From contig NC_080672.1 of assembly GCF_030247195.1 (NCBI RefSeq), forward strand, positions 92,638,113 through 92,702,112: a stretch of DNA of 64,000 nucleotides, read 5' to 3'. The notes under the pieces were generated by a model, which was not told the DNA's origin, searched no databases, and saw only the letters and a list, made by a program, of their open reading frames with translations. Shown piece by piece: positions 21,690-32,199 of this stretch (its first letter is position 1; each line of letters starts with the position of its first letter). The position numbers and the translations under genes are program-made. The stretch comes from Topomyia yanbarensis (lineage: Eukaryota; Arthropoda; Insecta; Diptera; Culicidae).

Positions 21690-22600
21690 CGACAAGCAAA
21701 TTTAATTTCGATCGTGCCAATCGTGTTGGAAGTTCACCGCAAGACGAACCGGAAAAATCCAGTTTTCGCACACTTATGGTACGATTTTTGTGTATTTTCA
21801 ATTAACACCTATTTATTTGATAAACAGCTATCCGAAACATCTCGATAAATTAGAATGCTGATTATTTCAAATTGTTTCGAGCTGCAGATGTGGAAAATGA
21901 CGTTCAAGAAAGTCTAACAGAGTGGTTTTGGTGACAAATATTTTTATCATTGTTTTCTCTGTGCGGGAATTTTCAAGTTTGATTGAGCGGGTGCACCAAG
22001 GCACCGTCGGATTACCACCAAAATTTTGCGATAAAAGTTCAGCAATTCTTTTGCTGAAAGCTCAGCACTGTAATTTCAACCATTTGACAGCTTCTTTTGG
22101 CTAAAATTTCAGTAATCTGGGTTAGATTACCTAAATATCAACAACAAATTGACAACCTAATTGCAGAATTCTGTGCAAAAAGAATCTTGTCAAATAATTA
22201 AAATTAAATTGCTGAGCTTTCCGCATTCTGATTTGCTGAATTTTTAGCATTAAATTTTAGTGGAATGGTTTGCGAGTCACCTATTATCTATTATTTCGTG
22301 GCTACTAGCGAGTATATGCGAAATTTGGAAATTAACAAAAGCACTTGATTCTCTGTTCGGTTATATTTCATAGTAAGTGAAACGATTGCAGCAAGATTAT
22401 TAAACTTTTGCGATATTCTCTGATTGGTAGTATTATTTGCAAGTCTGATCATCGGCTTTATCAAGATTGTCCAACAAAGCGAGTATGCTGGATGCTAACG
22501 AGTAGCGCGATAACTAGTTTCTGGTAGCGTTAAATTATAACACGTGTTGATTACAATTTTTCAAAAAGAATATTTTATTGATTGGTCTTGGTGCATGTGC
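21690..22600 (+). repeat. Dispersed repeat A, copy 1
   Basis: Matches 45480-45700 at its left (AATTTCGAT, TTCACCGCAA, GAAAAATC) and about 48710-49010 at its right (ATAACTAGTTTCTGGTAGCGTT against the homologous segment there). The two copies are thus collinear, with the second one interrupted. Family unknown. Confidence 0.55.
22011..22265. mobile_element. Foldback MITE, TTCAGCAA-rich arms
   Basis: Left AAAATTTTGCGATAAAAG...TTCAGCAA and right, inverted, ...TTGCTGAATTTTTAGCATTAAATTTT form imperfect arms of about 45 bp, with repeated TTCAGCAA/TTGCTGAA. It lies within dispersed repeat A. Confidence 0.5.
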
Positions 22601-22706
22601 AATTTTTTGTATTCGTTACACAGAATATAGATATGTAGTAATTCCTTAACAAATCATCTAGATAATAATAAGTATATAATGCAATATAATATTATGTAAT
22701 ATGATA

Positions 22707-22855
<149 letters not shown>

Positions 22856-23126
22856 TTTATTACAATATAATATGATGGCAAGCTTAGGAATACAACGAAT
22901 GGTGTATTTGATTAATTATAGTGATCTCTGAAACAATTGCCGCAGTAGTAGTTGTTTTGAAGGAGAAAATGGAGATTAGGCTTACAGAAGTCGTCTTTAT
23001 CCGATTCCATCATACATGCTGATAACGTTTAACAAATGTCAAAAATATTCATTTTGACTTACAAGTAACAACCGAAAATACGCGGTAGAGTGTAACAGAT
23101 TGAAATTGACAGCGTTCAAATCACTC
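22856..23126. other. Short AT-rich spacer
   Basis: Nothing recognised between the microsatellite and the old R1-family copy. Confidence 0.5.
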
Positions 23127-23483
23127 AGAGTCGAGGATAGATGTCGCCCTCCTATCCGACTCGTACAATGTCCCTGCCGATAACGGCAATTGGGTGGCAA
23201 ACGGGTCTTGGATGGCGGTAATTTGTACAACGGGACGGTTCCCGGTCCAAGAGGTAGTACACCCCTCTGCGAAGGGTGTCGCGATTGCCAAGATCAACGG
23301 TGTGTTCTATTGTAGCTGCTATGCCCCATCAAGGTGGCCTATAGAACAGTTCAACCAGATGATCGACAGGCTCTCGTCCGATCTAGTGGGTCGGAAGATG
23401 TTTGTCATAGCGGGAGATTTTAACGCTTGGACAGTGGAGTGGGGCAGCTGCTGTACAAATAGCAGGGGCCAAGCGTTAGTGGA
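23127..23483 (+). pseudogene. Old R1-family copy, endonuclease part (left half)
   Basis: Matches the intact ORF2 endonuclease from about residue 24 to 140, with blocks CTTGRFPVQEV, KINGVFYCSCYAP and VIAGDFNAW. It stops at 23483 where the complete element is inserted, and resumes at 29211. The 5' end is missing. Confidence 0.85.
23471..23483 (+). repeat. Target-site duplication, left
   Basis: AAGCGTTAGTGGA recurs at 29211-29223. Eleven bases (GCGTTAGTGGA) are unambiguous; the two leading A residues merge with the poly(A) tail on the right side. Confidence 0.9.
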
Positions 23484-23938
23484 TTATGAACTCCGCTAGC
23501 GAATGACGGATCTCAATAGTAGCATGTCTGTAATAACATACGTACATGCAACTATTGAGAACCAGAGCTACAGGTCCAAAGCCCTGGTTAAGGAGGATGG
23601 TTGTGATGATCCGGGCCGAGATCACCACGTAAAGCAAAGTAGGGCATAACCCCAATTCCAAGGCGTGAAGCGACCCGTGCCGAGGGATGAGTGATCGAGG
23701 GGGTGAAAAAGATGCTCGATCGTTAACGGAGCCTGTGGGGTACCTGGGCAACCCCCACAGTAAGCGTCCCTTACCACGCTAATGCGGAGCTCTGGCGTGG
23801 CGGACATATATTTCTCGCGCTACTCGTGGGACTATACATGAAGATGAATAAAAATAAAAACAAACAGACGGAGGTGCCAAACCCCTTCGCTAGAGGTGGT
23901 TTGGCGAGGTCTCCCCCCGTGGGGAGAGTAGTGGAGCG
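23484..23938 (+). promoter_or_regulatory. 5' UTR with presumed internal promoter
   Basis: Non-coding leader between the left duplication and ORF1. Full-length non-LTR elements carry an internal promoter here; no specific motif could be fixed. The start at 23484 is set by the duplication edge. Confidence 0.6.
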
Positions 23939-25309
23939 ATGAGTGCTGCATCCGAAAGCACCAGTGACCCCCCAGCGGCGGTAGGTAATAACCCTACCAA
24001 TGCATCGGAGGGGCCAATATCTGCGATGCGCAAAGTAGCGAAGCAACTCGATTCTATAATCGACTTCGCTAGCGCAAAGCAGAACATAGCCAAGGAGTTG
24101 AAGTTGAGCCTTCTGGAGCTCCGGAAAGCTGTTCGTGTCGCAAGACAGGAACAGCAGGCCTATGTTGAGAGGGTGGAATGTCGGGAGAGGCCCGACAGAG
24201 AAACCCAGACAGTGGCCTCCAATAGGGAGGAAAGAGAGAAGGTCGATAGAGGTTCACAGACAGTGGCCTTTACCTTCTACGGAGCAGCCACGTCGATCGG
24301 AGCGGCGACCGAGTTCCCCTCGAAGGGAAAAGGAAAGGGCAATCGCAAGACGGCATCGAATGCGAAGCGCCCTAGGAAGTCGCCAGGCGAGGGTGCCAAA
24401 ACCGACACCACTCGGCGTGCAACCGTCAAGGTCAAACGCCGCCTGGGTGAGGTAAGCGAGGGCGAGAGTGACCTCGCTGTGGAGAGCGATGGTACCAGCA
24501 ACCCGGCAAGACCGGGGCAGGGGGGCTCAAACCCCTGGACGCTGGTCACCAAGAAAAAGCCGGCACCGAAACCGGAGGTACCGCGGCCTGCGAGGAAGGC
24601 CAAGGACAGAGGCGAAGCCTTGTGGTTAAAAACCGACAAGGACAAATACGCCGATGTCCTTAAATCGATGAAGGCGGCCGAAAGCCTTTCGGCCCTTGGG
24701 CAGGATGTGCGTAGCGTAAGACGCACCAACACGGGAGAGATGCTCCTGGTGCTGAAGCGAGGCGCACAATCAAGTGCAGTATATAAGGCCTTGGCCCAAG
24801 AGGTCCTTGGCGAGGGCGCCCAAATCAGGTCGCTAGGTGCGGAAACAACTCTCCAGTGCAAGCACTTGGACGAGTTCACGACCGCAGAAGACGTCGTCGC
24901 AGCCGTCAAGGAGCACTGCGGCGTCACAATCGAGCGGGCCTCTGTGCGATTGAGGGACGGACCCTCTGGCACCCAAGTAGCCTACCTCAGGCTACTGAAT
25001 GCGGATGCCAAAAAGGTAACCGAGAAAGGGAAGCTGAAGATCGGCTGGTCGGTATGCCCTATTAGTATACCCCAGCCGCCTTCAGTGGACAGGTGCTATC
25101 GGTGCCTAGAATCCGGCCATAAAGCTTACGAATGCAAAGGCATAGATAGGAGCAAGCTATGTCGTCGCTGCGGCGAGGAGGGGCATAAAGAGCGGGGGTG
25201 CACTAAGACATATAAGTGCCTTATCTGCACCGCTAAGAAGCAAGCCCATAAACATGCTATGGGCGGACCTTCGTGTCCCTTCGGCGAGTTAAATAAGAAG
25301 AAGCCGTGA
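23939..25309 (+). CDS. ORF1, gag-like nucleic-acid-binding protein
   Basis: A 456-residue protein that should bind the element RNA and form the RNP with ORF2. The N-terminal half is charged and Lys/Arg-rich with a potential coiled coil near residues 35-85. A central structured part lies around 220-375. Three Cys/His knuckles follow at about 386-446: CYRCLESGHKAYEC, CRRCGEEGHKERGC, and a third starting CLIC and ending HAMGGPSC. Such triplets are typical of R1-clade ORF1. The ATG at 23939 follows the leader without another in-frame ATG nearby. The stop codon overlaps the beginning of the ORF2 frame by 4 nt, which suggests coupled translation. No broken frame. Confidence 0.92.
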   Translation: MSAASESTSDPPAAVGNNPTNASEGPISAMRKVAKQLDSIIDFASAKQNIAKELKLSLLELRKAVRVARQEQQAYVERVECRERPDRETQTVASNREEREKVDRGSQTVAFTFYGAATSIGAATEFPSKGKGKGNRKTASNAKRPRKSPGEGAKTDTTRRATVKVKRRLGEVSEGESDLAVESDGTSNPARPGQGGSNPWTLVTKKKPAPKPEVPRPARKAKDRGEALWLKTDKDKYADVLKSMKAAESLSALGQDVRSVRRTNTGEMLLVLKRGAQSSAVYKALAQEVLGEGAQIRSLGAETTLQCKHLDEFTTAEDVVAAVKEHCGVTIERASVRLRDGPSGTQVAYLRLLNADAKKVTEKGKLKIGWSVCPISIPQPPSVDRCYRCLESGHKAYECKGIDRSKLCRRCGEEGHKERGCTKTYKCLICTAKKQAHKHAMGGPSCPFGELNKKKP

Positions 25310-28281
25310 GAGTCACACAGCTAAATCTTAACCATTGTGCAGCAGCCCAACAGCTGCTGTGGCAGCCGGTCTCGGAGTCGAGGACAGATGTCGCCCTCTT
25401 ATCAGACCCGTACAGCATCCCTGCCGGCAACGGCAATTGGGTGTCGGACGGGTCTGGAATGGTGGCAATCTGTACAACGGGAAGGTTCCCGGTGCAAGAG
25501 GTAATACACCCCTCCGCCGAGGGTGTGGCGATTGCCAAGATCAATGGTGTGTTCTATTGCAGCTGCTACGCCCCACCAAGGTGGCCAATAGAACAGTTCC
25601 ACCAGATGATCGACAGGCTCTCGTCGGACCTCGTGGGCCGGAAACCGGTAGTAATAGCGGGAGACTTCAACGCTTGGGCAGTGGAGTGGGGCAGACGCTG
25701 TACAAATAGCAGGGGTCAAGCGCTAATGGAAGCGTTTGCGAAACTCGATACTGTGCTAGCTAATGATGGCTCCGCTAGTACATTCCGTAGAAACGGAGTG
25801 GAGGCGTGGATTGATTTGACCTTTGCCAGCCCGAGTCTGGCTCCAGGCATGGAATGGAGGGTAGACGAAGGCTACACCCATAGCGATCATTTAGCAATCC
25901 GCTTTAAGATCAACTATGGTGTGCAGCATCCGAGGGCGGGAGATCCCTGTCAGGTACGCGGGTGGAAGTCCAATCACTTCGACAGCGAAGCTTTCACCGC
26001 GGCCCTGGGACTGGAGGCCAACACCGACAGTCTAAGCGGGAATGCGCTGGTAGCTGTTCTATCACGCGCGTGCGACGCCACTATGCCGAGAAAAACACTG
26101 CCAAGAAACGGTAGATGCCCGGTATACTGGTGGAGTGCCGAGATTGCAGCTCTACGGTCAGCCTGTCTCAGAGCTAGACGTAGGATGCAAAGAGCTCGCA
26201 CCGAGGATGCAAGAGAGAACCGCCGTGAAGTGTTTCGAGCTGCGAAATTAGCCCTTAACAAGGCTATTAAAAGCAGCAAGAGAGCGTGTTTCGACAACCT
26301 GTGTGAGAGTGCCAACGCGAATCCGTGGGGTGACGCCTACCGGATTGTGATGGCCAAGACCAAAGGGGGCTCCTCACCCCCAGAACGGTCTCCGGACCGG
26401 TTGGCAACGATTATCGAAGTACTCTTCCCGTCTCGAGCCACAAGCCCCTGGCCACCTGCACTACGAGACAGTGCGGGCACGGTCGAAATGGTGGCTCCAG
26501 TGACGAATGAAGAACTACTCGCAGTGGCTAAATCCCTAGCAATGAATAAAGCTCCAGGGCCGGATGGAGTTCCAAACAACGCTCTCAAGGCAGCGATCAT
26601 AGTGAACCCGAACATGTTCAGGCTAGCTATGCAGAGATGCCTTGACGAGTGCCGTTTCCCCGATAGATGGAAAAGGCAGAAACTTGTGCTGTTGCCGAAG
26701 CCCGGGAAGCCGCCAGGCGACCCATCGGCGTACAGACCAATCTGTCTGATAGACACGACTGGAAAACTGCTTGAGAGGATCATCCTCAACAGGCTCACCC
26801 CGTACGCGGAAGGTACGGACGGTCTGTCAAGCAACCAGTTTGGCTTTCGGAAGGGTAAGTCCACAGTGGACGCTCTCAACTCAGTGATAAATACTGCCGA
26901 GATAGCGATCCAACGAAAAAGGCGAGGTATTCGATACTGTGCGTTAGTGACACTTGACGTGAAGAACGCATTTAACAGCGCAAGCTGGGATGCCATCGCG
27001 CTCTCGTTACACCGGCTTAGCCTACCGGTGGGTCTGTACCGGATCCTGGAAAGTTACTTCCAAAACCGCGTACTGCTATACGAGACCGATGCCGGTCAGA
27101 AAAGGGTTCCGATCACCGCCGGAGTCCCGCAGGGCTCGATCCTAGGCCCGGTGCTATGGAACCTCATGTATGACGGGGTTCTGAGACTGAAGTTCCCTCC
27201 TGGGGTCAAGATCGTCGGCTTTGCTGACGACGTAACCTTGGAGGTCTACGGGGAGTCAATTCCTGAGGTAGAACTAACCGCAGAACACGCGATTAGCACG
27301 GTGGAGGAATGGATGAGCGCGAGAGGCCTGGAGCTCGCTCATCATAAGACGGAGGTAGTTATCGTCAACAACCGCAAGTCGGCACAACATGCAGTTATCC
27401 ATGTAGGAGAAGTCGCGATCACTTCACAGCGAAGTCTGAAGTCTCTCGGAGTCATTATAGACGACAAGCTGACCTTCGGCAGCCATGTCGACTATACGTG
27501 CAAGAGAGCGTCGACTGCTGTTGCGGCACTATCAAGAATGATGTCCAACAGCTCAAAGGTGTGCGCCAGTAGACGTAGGTTACTGGCAGGCGTTGCCGTA
27601 TCTATCCTCAGGTACGGCGGCCCGTCATGGTCAAGAGCACTGAGGGTAACCAGTTACCTACAGAAACTGGAGAGCACCTACCGCGTGATGTGCCTCAGAG
27701 TGATATCTGCCTACCGCACGGTATCACACGATGCATCCTGCGTGATAGCGAGCATGATGCCAGTCGGGCTGGTCATTCGGGAAGATGAGGAGTGCTTTGA
27801 GCTACGTGGAAATAGGGGAGCCCGCGAGCGCACCAGGGTGACCTCGGTCGCCAGATGGCAGCGTGAGTGGGACAACTCCTCGAAAGGTAGGTGGACTCAC
27901 CGGCTGATACCTAGCATATCGAGCTGGGTGGGAAGACCCCATGGGGAAGTTCACTTCCACCTGACACAATTCCTGTCAGGCCATGGCTGTTTCCGTCAGT
28001 ACCTCCACAGGTTCGGGCACGCGGAGGTCCCAGTCTGCCCGGACTGCCCAGGTGTAGATGAAACTGTCGAACACATACTGTTCGTATGTCATCGGTTCGA
28101 CGTCGAAAGAAGAGCAATGCTTGACGTCTGTGGCTGGGACACAACCCCTGATACCCTTATTCAGCGGATGTGTCAATCGGTGGAGAAGTGGAACGCAGTC
28201 TCGGCTGCTACAATCCAGATTGCCAGTAGGCTACAGGTAATCTGGCGAACCGAGCAACAGACGACGGGCACGGCTAACTAG
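25306..28281 (+). CDS. ORF2, endonuclease and reverse transcriptase
   Basis: A 991-codon frame for target-primed reverse transcription. AP-type endonuclease: QLNLNH at the N-terminus, GDFNA at 119-123 and SDH at 193-195. RT: KLVLLPKPGKPPGDPSAYRP, NQFGFRKGKSTVDA, motif A Asp at 551 (LDVKNAFN), motif B GVPQGS at 606-611 and motif C FADD at 639-642. The C-terminus holds a Cys/His cluster (CPDCPGVDETVEHILFVC). No RNase H. All key residues are present, so activity is plausible. The frame opens in -1 relative to ORF1 with GTG at 25306, inside GTGA. There is no ATG at the junction, and the first in-frame ATG (codon 46, 25441-region) would lose part of the endonuclease. Re-initiation or frameshifting must be assumed. 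Confidence 0.93.
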   Translation: MRVTQLNLNHCAAAQQLLWQPVSESRTDVALLSDPYSIPAGNGNWVSDGSGMVAICTTGRFPVQEVIHPSAEGVAIAKINGVFYCSCYAPPRWPIEQFHQMIDRLSSDLVGRKPVVIAGDFNAWAVEWGRRCTNSRGQALMEAFAKLDTVLANDGSASTFRRNGVEAWIDLTFASPSLAPGMEWRVDEGYTHSDHLAIRFKINYGVQHPRAGDPCQVRGWKSNHFDSEAFTAALGLEANTDSLSGNALVAVLSRACDATMPRKTLPRNGRCPVYWWSAEIAALRSACLRARRRMQRARTEDARENRREVFRAAKLALNKAIKSSKRACFDNLCESANANPWGDAYRIVMAKTKGGSSPPERSPDRLATIIEVLFPSRATSPWPPALRDSAGTVEMVAPVTNEELLAVAKSLAMNKAPGPDGVPNNALKAAIIVNPNMFRLAMQRCLDECRFPDRWKRQKLVLLPKPGKPPGDPSAYRPICLIDTTGKLLERIILNRLTPYAEGTDGLSSNQFGFRKGKSTVDALNSVINTAEIAIQRKRRGIRYCALVTLDVKNAFNSASWDAIALSLHRLSLPVGLYRILESYFQNRVLLYETDAGQKRVPITAGVPQGSILGPVLWNLMYDGVLRLKFPPGVKIVGFADDVTLEVYGESIPEVELTAEHAISTVEEWMSARGLELAHHKTEVVIVNNRKSAQHAVIHVGEVAITSQRSLKSLGVIIDDKLTFGSHVDYTCKRASTAVAALSRMMSNSSKVCASRRRLLAGVAVSILRYGGPSWSRALRVTSYLQKLESTYRVMCLRVISAYRTVSHDASCVIASMMPVGLVIREDEECFELRGNRGARERTRVTSVARWQREWDNSSKGRWTHRLIPSISSWVGRPHGEVHFHLTQFLSGHGCFRQYLHRFGHAEVPVCPDCPGVDETVEHILFVCHRFDVERRAMLDVCGWDTTPDTLIQRMCQSVEKWNAVSAATIQIASRLQVIWRTEQQTTGTAN

Positions 28282-29201
28282 TGATTGGTTAGTTGGAGCA
28301 AAAAAGGCCAAGCGCAAAAAAAGGGAGTGAATGGTCTGTTCATGCCGAGGCAGGTTTGGCGCAGCGAATGGCAACCGCGTAAGGGGTAAACCCAGCCACC
28401 CCGAAGCAAGACAGAAGAGTGAGTGTATAGGCGTATAAGTGGACTGCCTCATGCCAAGACGGGAGGGTCGTAGCGTAGTATGTTGGAACTAAGCTATCGA
28501 TGCCTCATGGCGCGGCAGAGGAGTGAAAGGGTGAGCATCCAAGTCAGTCTCACACTGCATGTTAAGGGTGAGCATAAAAGTCAGCCTCACAGGTTGGTAG
28601 AGGCTAGCACAAAAGTCAGCCTAGCAAGGAATGAAAAAGGTGAGCACAAAAGTCAGCCTCGCATGGTATGTCAGAAGTGGGGCCTAAGAAAAATGTCCCA
28701 CATGGGATGCCAGAGGGAGTGACAAAGGTACAATAGAGTGGCACGATTGAGAGTGAATCAGGTGATAGGGTGAGCACCCAAGTCAGCCTCACATGGATGG
28801 GTAGGGCGAGCACAAAAGTAAGCCTAGCAAGGAATGAGTAAGGTGAGCACACAAGTCAGCCTCGCATGGAACGTAAAAGGTGAGCACAAAAGTCAGCCTC
28901 ATGTGGGAGTGTTTGAGAGCGAATCAAAGTGTGATTGAGAGAGCACCCAAGTAAGCCTCATACAGGATGTATGATCGCGCGAGTGAGAGTGAATGAGTAC
29001 ACTTAGTACAGCCATCCCCCCAGAAGTAATACCGAGAGGTAGTTCCTGGGAGGAATGATGGCGGAGCCCAATGGAGTTTAGTCGGTATTAATGGCTGGTC
29101 ACCATTCGAGTCCGACACGCCCCCAGTGCACCCCGTGTGGTAGATTGGACCCTACCGTTAGCACGTGTACTGGGCTAGGACATAAAGGTCTTCTCCATTG
29201 T
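28282..29201 (+). other. 3' UTR of the R1-clade element
   Basis: Non-coding. Its first part is shared with the minus-strand copy at 9035-8887 and 8114-7963. Contains the tandem subrepeats at 28531-28970. The end is followed by poly(A). Confidence 0.85.
28531..28970 (+). repeat. Tandem subrepeats in the 3' UTR
   Basis: About nine degenerate units of roughly 36-38 bp built on GTGAGCACAAAAGTCAGCCT followed by a CACATGG-like spacer, with some irregular spacing near 28680-28765. Two units are kept in the minus copy (about 7965-8035). Confidence 0.85.
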
Positions 29202-29210
29202 AAAAAAAAA

Positions 29211-29223
29211 AAGCGTTAGTGGA
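29211..29223 (+). repeat. Target-site duplication, right
   Basis: Exact partner of 23471-23483, directly after the poly(A) run. Confidence 0.9.
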
Positions 29224-30930
29224 GGCGCTTGCGAAACTCGACGCAGTGTTAGTCAATGATGGTTCTATTAGCACATTCCGTAGGAATGGGGTCGAGTCAT
29301 GGATTGACGTAACGTTTATCAACCCGGGTCTGGTTCCAGACATGGACTGGAGGGTAGACGATGGTTACACCCATAGTGATCACCCAGCAATACGCTTTAG
29401 GATCAACTATGGTGTGCAGCATCTGAGGGCGGGTGATCCCTGCCAGGTAAGCGGGGATGCGCTGGTAACTGTCGTACCACGCGCGTGCGACGCCACCATG
29501 CCGAGGAAAACCCTGACAAGAAATGGCAGATGCCCGGTATATTTGTGCAGTGCCGAGATTGCAGCCCTACGATCAGCCTGCCTCAAAGCTAGACGTAGGA
29601 CGCAACGAGCCCGCACCGAGGAGGTAAGAACGAACCGCCGTGAAGTGTTTCGAGCTGCGAAATTGGCCCTTAATAAGGCCATTAAGAGCATCAAGAGAGC
29701 GTGTTTCGACAACCTGTGCGAGGGTGCCAACGCGAATCCGTGGGGTGACGCCTACAGGATCGTGATGGCTAAGACCAAAGGGGGCTCTTCACCCCCCGAA
29801 CGGCCACCGGACCGGTTGGCGAGGATTATCGAAGTACTCTTTTCGTATGCGGCCTCCTGCGCCGCAAGGCATTGGGGGTACGGCCGAAATGGTGGCTCCG
29901 GTGACGAATGAAGAGTTACTCGCAGTGGCTAATTCCTTAGTAACGAACAAAGCTCCAGGGCCTGATGGAGTTCCAAACAGCGCTCTCAAGGCAGCAATCG
30001 AGGTAGACCTGACTGCAGCACACGCGATTAGCACTGTGGCGGAATGGATGAGCGCGAGAGGCCTGGAGCTCGCTCATAATAAGACGGAGGTGGTTATCGT
30101 CAACAACCGCAAGACGGTACAATATGCAGTTATTTAAGTGGGAGAAGTCGTGATCACTTCAAAGCGGAGTCTGAATATTCTTGGGGTCATCATAGATGAC
30201 AAGCTGGCCTTTGGCAGCCATGTCGACTATGCGTGCAAGAGGCCTTCGACGGCTGTTGCGGCATTATCGAGGATGATGTCCAACAGCTTTATAAGGTGTG
30301 CGCCTGTAGACGTAGGCTATTGCCAGGCGTTACCGTATCTATTCTTAGGTAAGACAGCCCGTCCTGAGCGAGAGCACTGGGAGTAACCAGCTACCTTCGG
30401 AAACTGGATGGCACCTACCGCTTGATGTGCCTCAGAGTGATATCTGCCTACCGCACGGTATCACACGATGCATCCTGCGTGATAGCGAGCATGATGCCAA
30501 TCGGGCTGGTCATCCGGGAAGACGAGGTGTGTTTTGAGCTGCGTGGCACTAGAGGAGTTTGCGAGCGTACCAGGGTGGCTTCGGTCGCCAGATGGCAGCG
30601 CGAGTGGGATAACTCCTCGAAAGGTAGGTGGACCTACCGGCTGATATCTAACGTATCGAGCTGGGTGGGTAGACCACATGGGGAAGTTCACTTCCATCTG
30701 ACACAATTCTTGTCAGACCATGGCTGCTTCCGACAGCACCTCCACAGGTTCGGGCACGCGGTGGCCCCATCTGCCCTGACTGCCCAGGTGTTGACGAAAC
30801 TGCGGAGCACATACTGTTCGTATGTCCTCGTTTTTACGTCGAAAGAATAGCAATGCTAGACGTCTGCGGCCGGAACACAACCCCTGATGCCCTTATCCAG
30901 AGGATGTGTCAAGCGGTGGAGAAGTAGTAT
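29211..30930 (+). pseudogene. Old R1-family copy (right half)
   Basis: Resumes the endonuclease interrupted at 23483 (ALAKLDAVLVNDGS, YTHSDHPAIRF) and continues to the C-terminal region, but with several breaks. A deletion of about 82 bp removes the linker (near 29448; reference 25955-26037). A deletion of about 660 bp near 30000 removes most of the RT palm, including motifs A, B and C. A stop at 30136 and later frameshifts follow. Similarity ends near 30930, without a 3' UTR or poly(A). Dead copy. Confidence 0.85.
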
Positions 30931-31505
30931 TCTGCGGCACAGTAAAATAACGCCCTGACAAATGAACAAAAGGAGATTTTTCAGGTGTGGAATCCAAACC
31001 AAATCATGTGTAGAGTATGCTATAACTCTAAACAGAGTTGCCGTTATCCCTGACGCGCCTATTATAAATAAACTGTCCTCACAGGGTAGTTCTAATTAGA
31101 ATCGGTTGTGTCACTGGAGCCGGAATACTAGCTAGAATCAGCCAAAATTCCAGCTGTACTTAATGGGTCCCGCTATAAAACTGGCGTAATGTAATTCAAA
31201 GGTATGAAGTGAAGAGGATAAAGTGAAAATCTGAGGAGGGGCGTTCTGATGAAGCCGAAAATAGAAAGAACAATAATATTATTTTTGAAGCAATGTAACC
31301 GAAAATGACAGCCAATTAGTAAACAGAGAGTAGCTCTCTATTGTCCTAGCTACATTGTTTTGAAAAATTATTGGACATTAAAGAGATATTTATAGTCTAA
31401 AACTTGTTTGTTTGTTAATGGGAAAGGATTCTGTTGTGTATTATCTTATTTCGAATATGGTTATTGGTAAAGAAAAATACAATATAATTTCAATCAAAAA
31501 GGATA
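30931..31505. other. Intergenic DNA
   Basis: No gene or repeat boundary recognised between the old R1-family copy and secreted gene 2. Confidence 0.45.
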
Positions 31506-31511
31506 TTTATT
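31506..31511 (-). terminator. Poly(A) signal for secreted gene 2
   Basis: AATAAA on the minus strand about 245 bp after the stop codon of the 31754-32143 gene. Confidence 0.5.
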
Positions 31512-31753
31512 GATAAAGTTACTTATTTCGTAAATGTTTGCCTTAATGTCTACTGCCTTAATTATTCGATTTTGAAGCTTCTCTCAGTACTATACAATAC
31601 AAGAGAGACAAACACTCAACTTTTAAAGCTGCTAATATAAATATCACTGTCAATCAATAAATATACATATTATCTAATTTAACGCATGACGCGAGGAAAA
31701 GCCACAATTCCACACTGAGCGATAACGATGCTACTTTTCTACCACGCAAATCC

Positions 31754-32143
31754 TCAATACGTTAGCCTTTTACTTTCAGCGAACCCGCGATCACTACCGC
31801 CAAATAACTGACCAGCACCGACAGCGTCGTCCTCATGAACTGCTCGCTTGGTATAGTGGGGATGTGCAATGATTGGACTAGAAAAATGGTCACCGTCCGA
31901 TCCATCGGGTGTTGAATGTGCTGTTGGCAATTGGAATTCTGTGAGGTTCGTCTTGGAGCTGGTCTGCTCAACGGCAGTTGCATTCACTGCATCCTTCGAT
32001 GCAATGGTTGAAGAGTTGTTCACATTTTCACTGTTGTCATGCTTGGAATCCCTCAATGGTTTTACAGAAAGTTCGCTAATATTAGCTGGAGCGGCAAGAA
32101 CTACCGCCAAGGATACCAACAGTAAAAGTCCTTGATGCATCAT
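31754..32143 (-). CDS. Secreted small protein with dibasic site (gene 2)
   Basis: A 129-residue intronless frame. The start is the first ATG (32143) after the promoter; the next codon is also ATG. Signal peptide MMHQGLLLLVSLAVVLAAPA, with cleavage expected around residues 17-20. The mature protein is Ser/Thr/Asn-rich with N-glycosylation sequons near 21, 42-43, 54 and 66, and a Lys-Arg at 99-100 that could release a C-terminal peptide ending SKRLTY. No cysteine, no known domain. The signal peptide aligns without gaps to gene 3 (57452), with 11 of 20 positions identical, including QGL at 4-6 and APA at 18-20. Probably a secreted propeptide or surface/fluid protein; function unknown. Confidence 0.8.
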   Translation of the reverse strand: MMHQGLLLLVSLAVVLAAPANISELSVKPLRDSKHDNSENVNNSSTIASKDAVNATAVEQTSSKTNLTEFQLPTAHSTPDGSDGDHFSSPIIAHPHYTKRAVHEDDAVGAGQLFGGSDRGFAESKRLTY

Positions 32144-32199
32144 TTTCGTATAATTTTTCAGTTGCACACCTTTAAAAATTTATTGGCACTTTTCTATTC

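Larger units (their letters stand above)
23484..29210 (+). mobile_element. Full-length R1-clade non-LTR retrotransposon
   Basis: A 5.7-kb element with a 455-bp 5' UTR, ORF1 (gag-like), ORF2 (endonuclease and RT), a 0.9-kb 3' UTR with tandem subrepeats, and a poly(A) run from 29202. It is flanked by a 13-bp duplication. It has two ORFs, CCHC knuckles in ORF1, an AP-type endonuclease and no RNase H, with a terminal Cys/His cluster. This combination fits the R1 clade (R1, TRAS/SART, RT, Waldo) by remembered family traits. Both frames are open, so insertion appears recent. It sits in the same orientation within an older relative. Confidence 0.92.

Noticed and set aside
24277..24972. 231-codon minus-strand frame over ORF1
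   Set aside because: Antisense shadow of the GC-rich retroelement ORF1; the plus frame has zinc knuckles and a matching ORF2.
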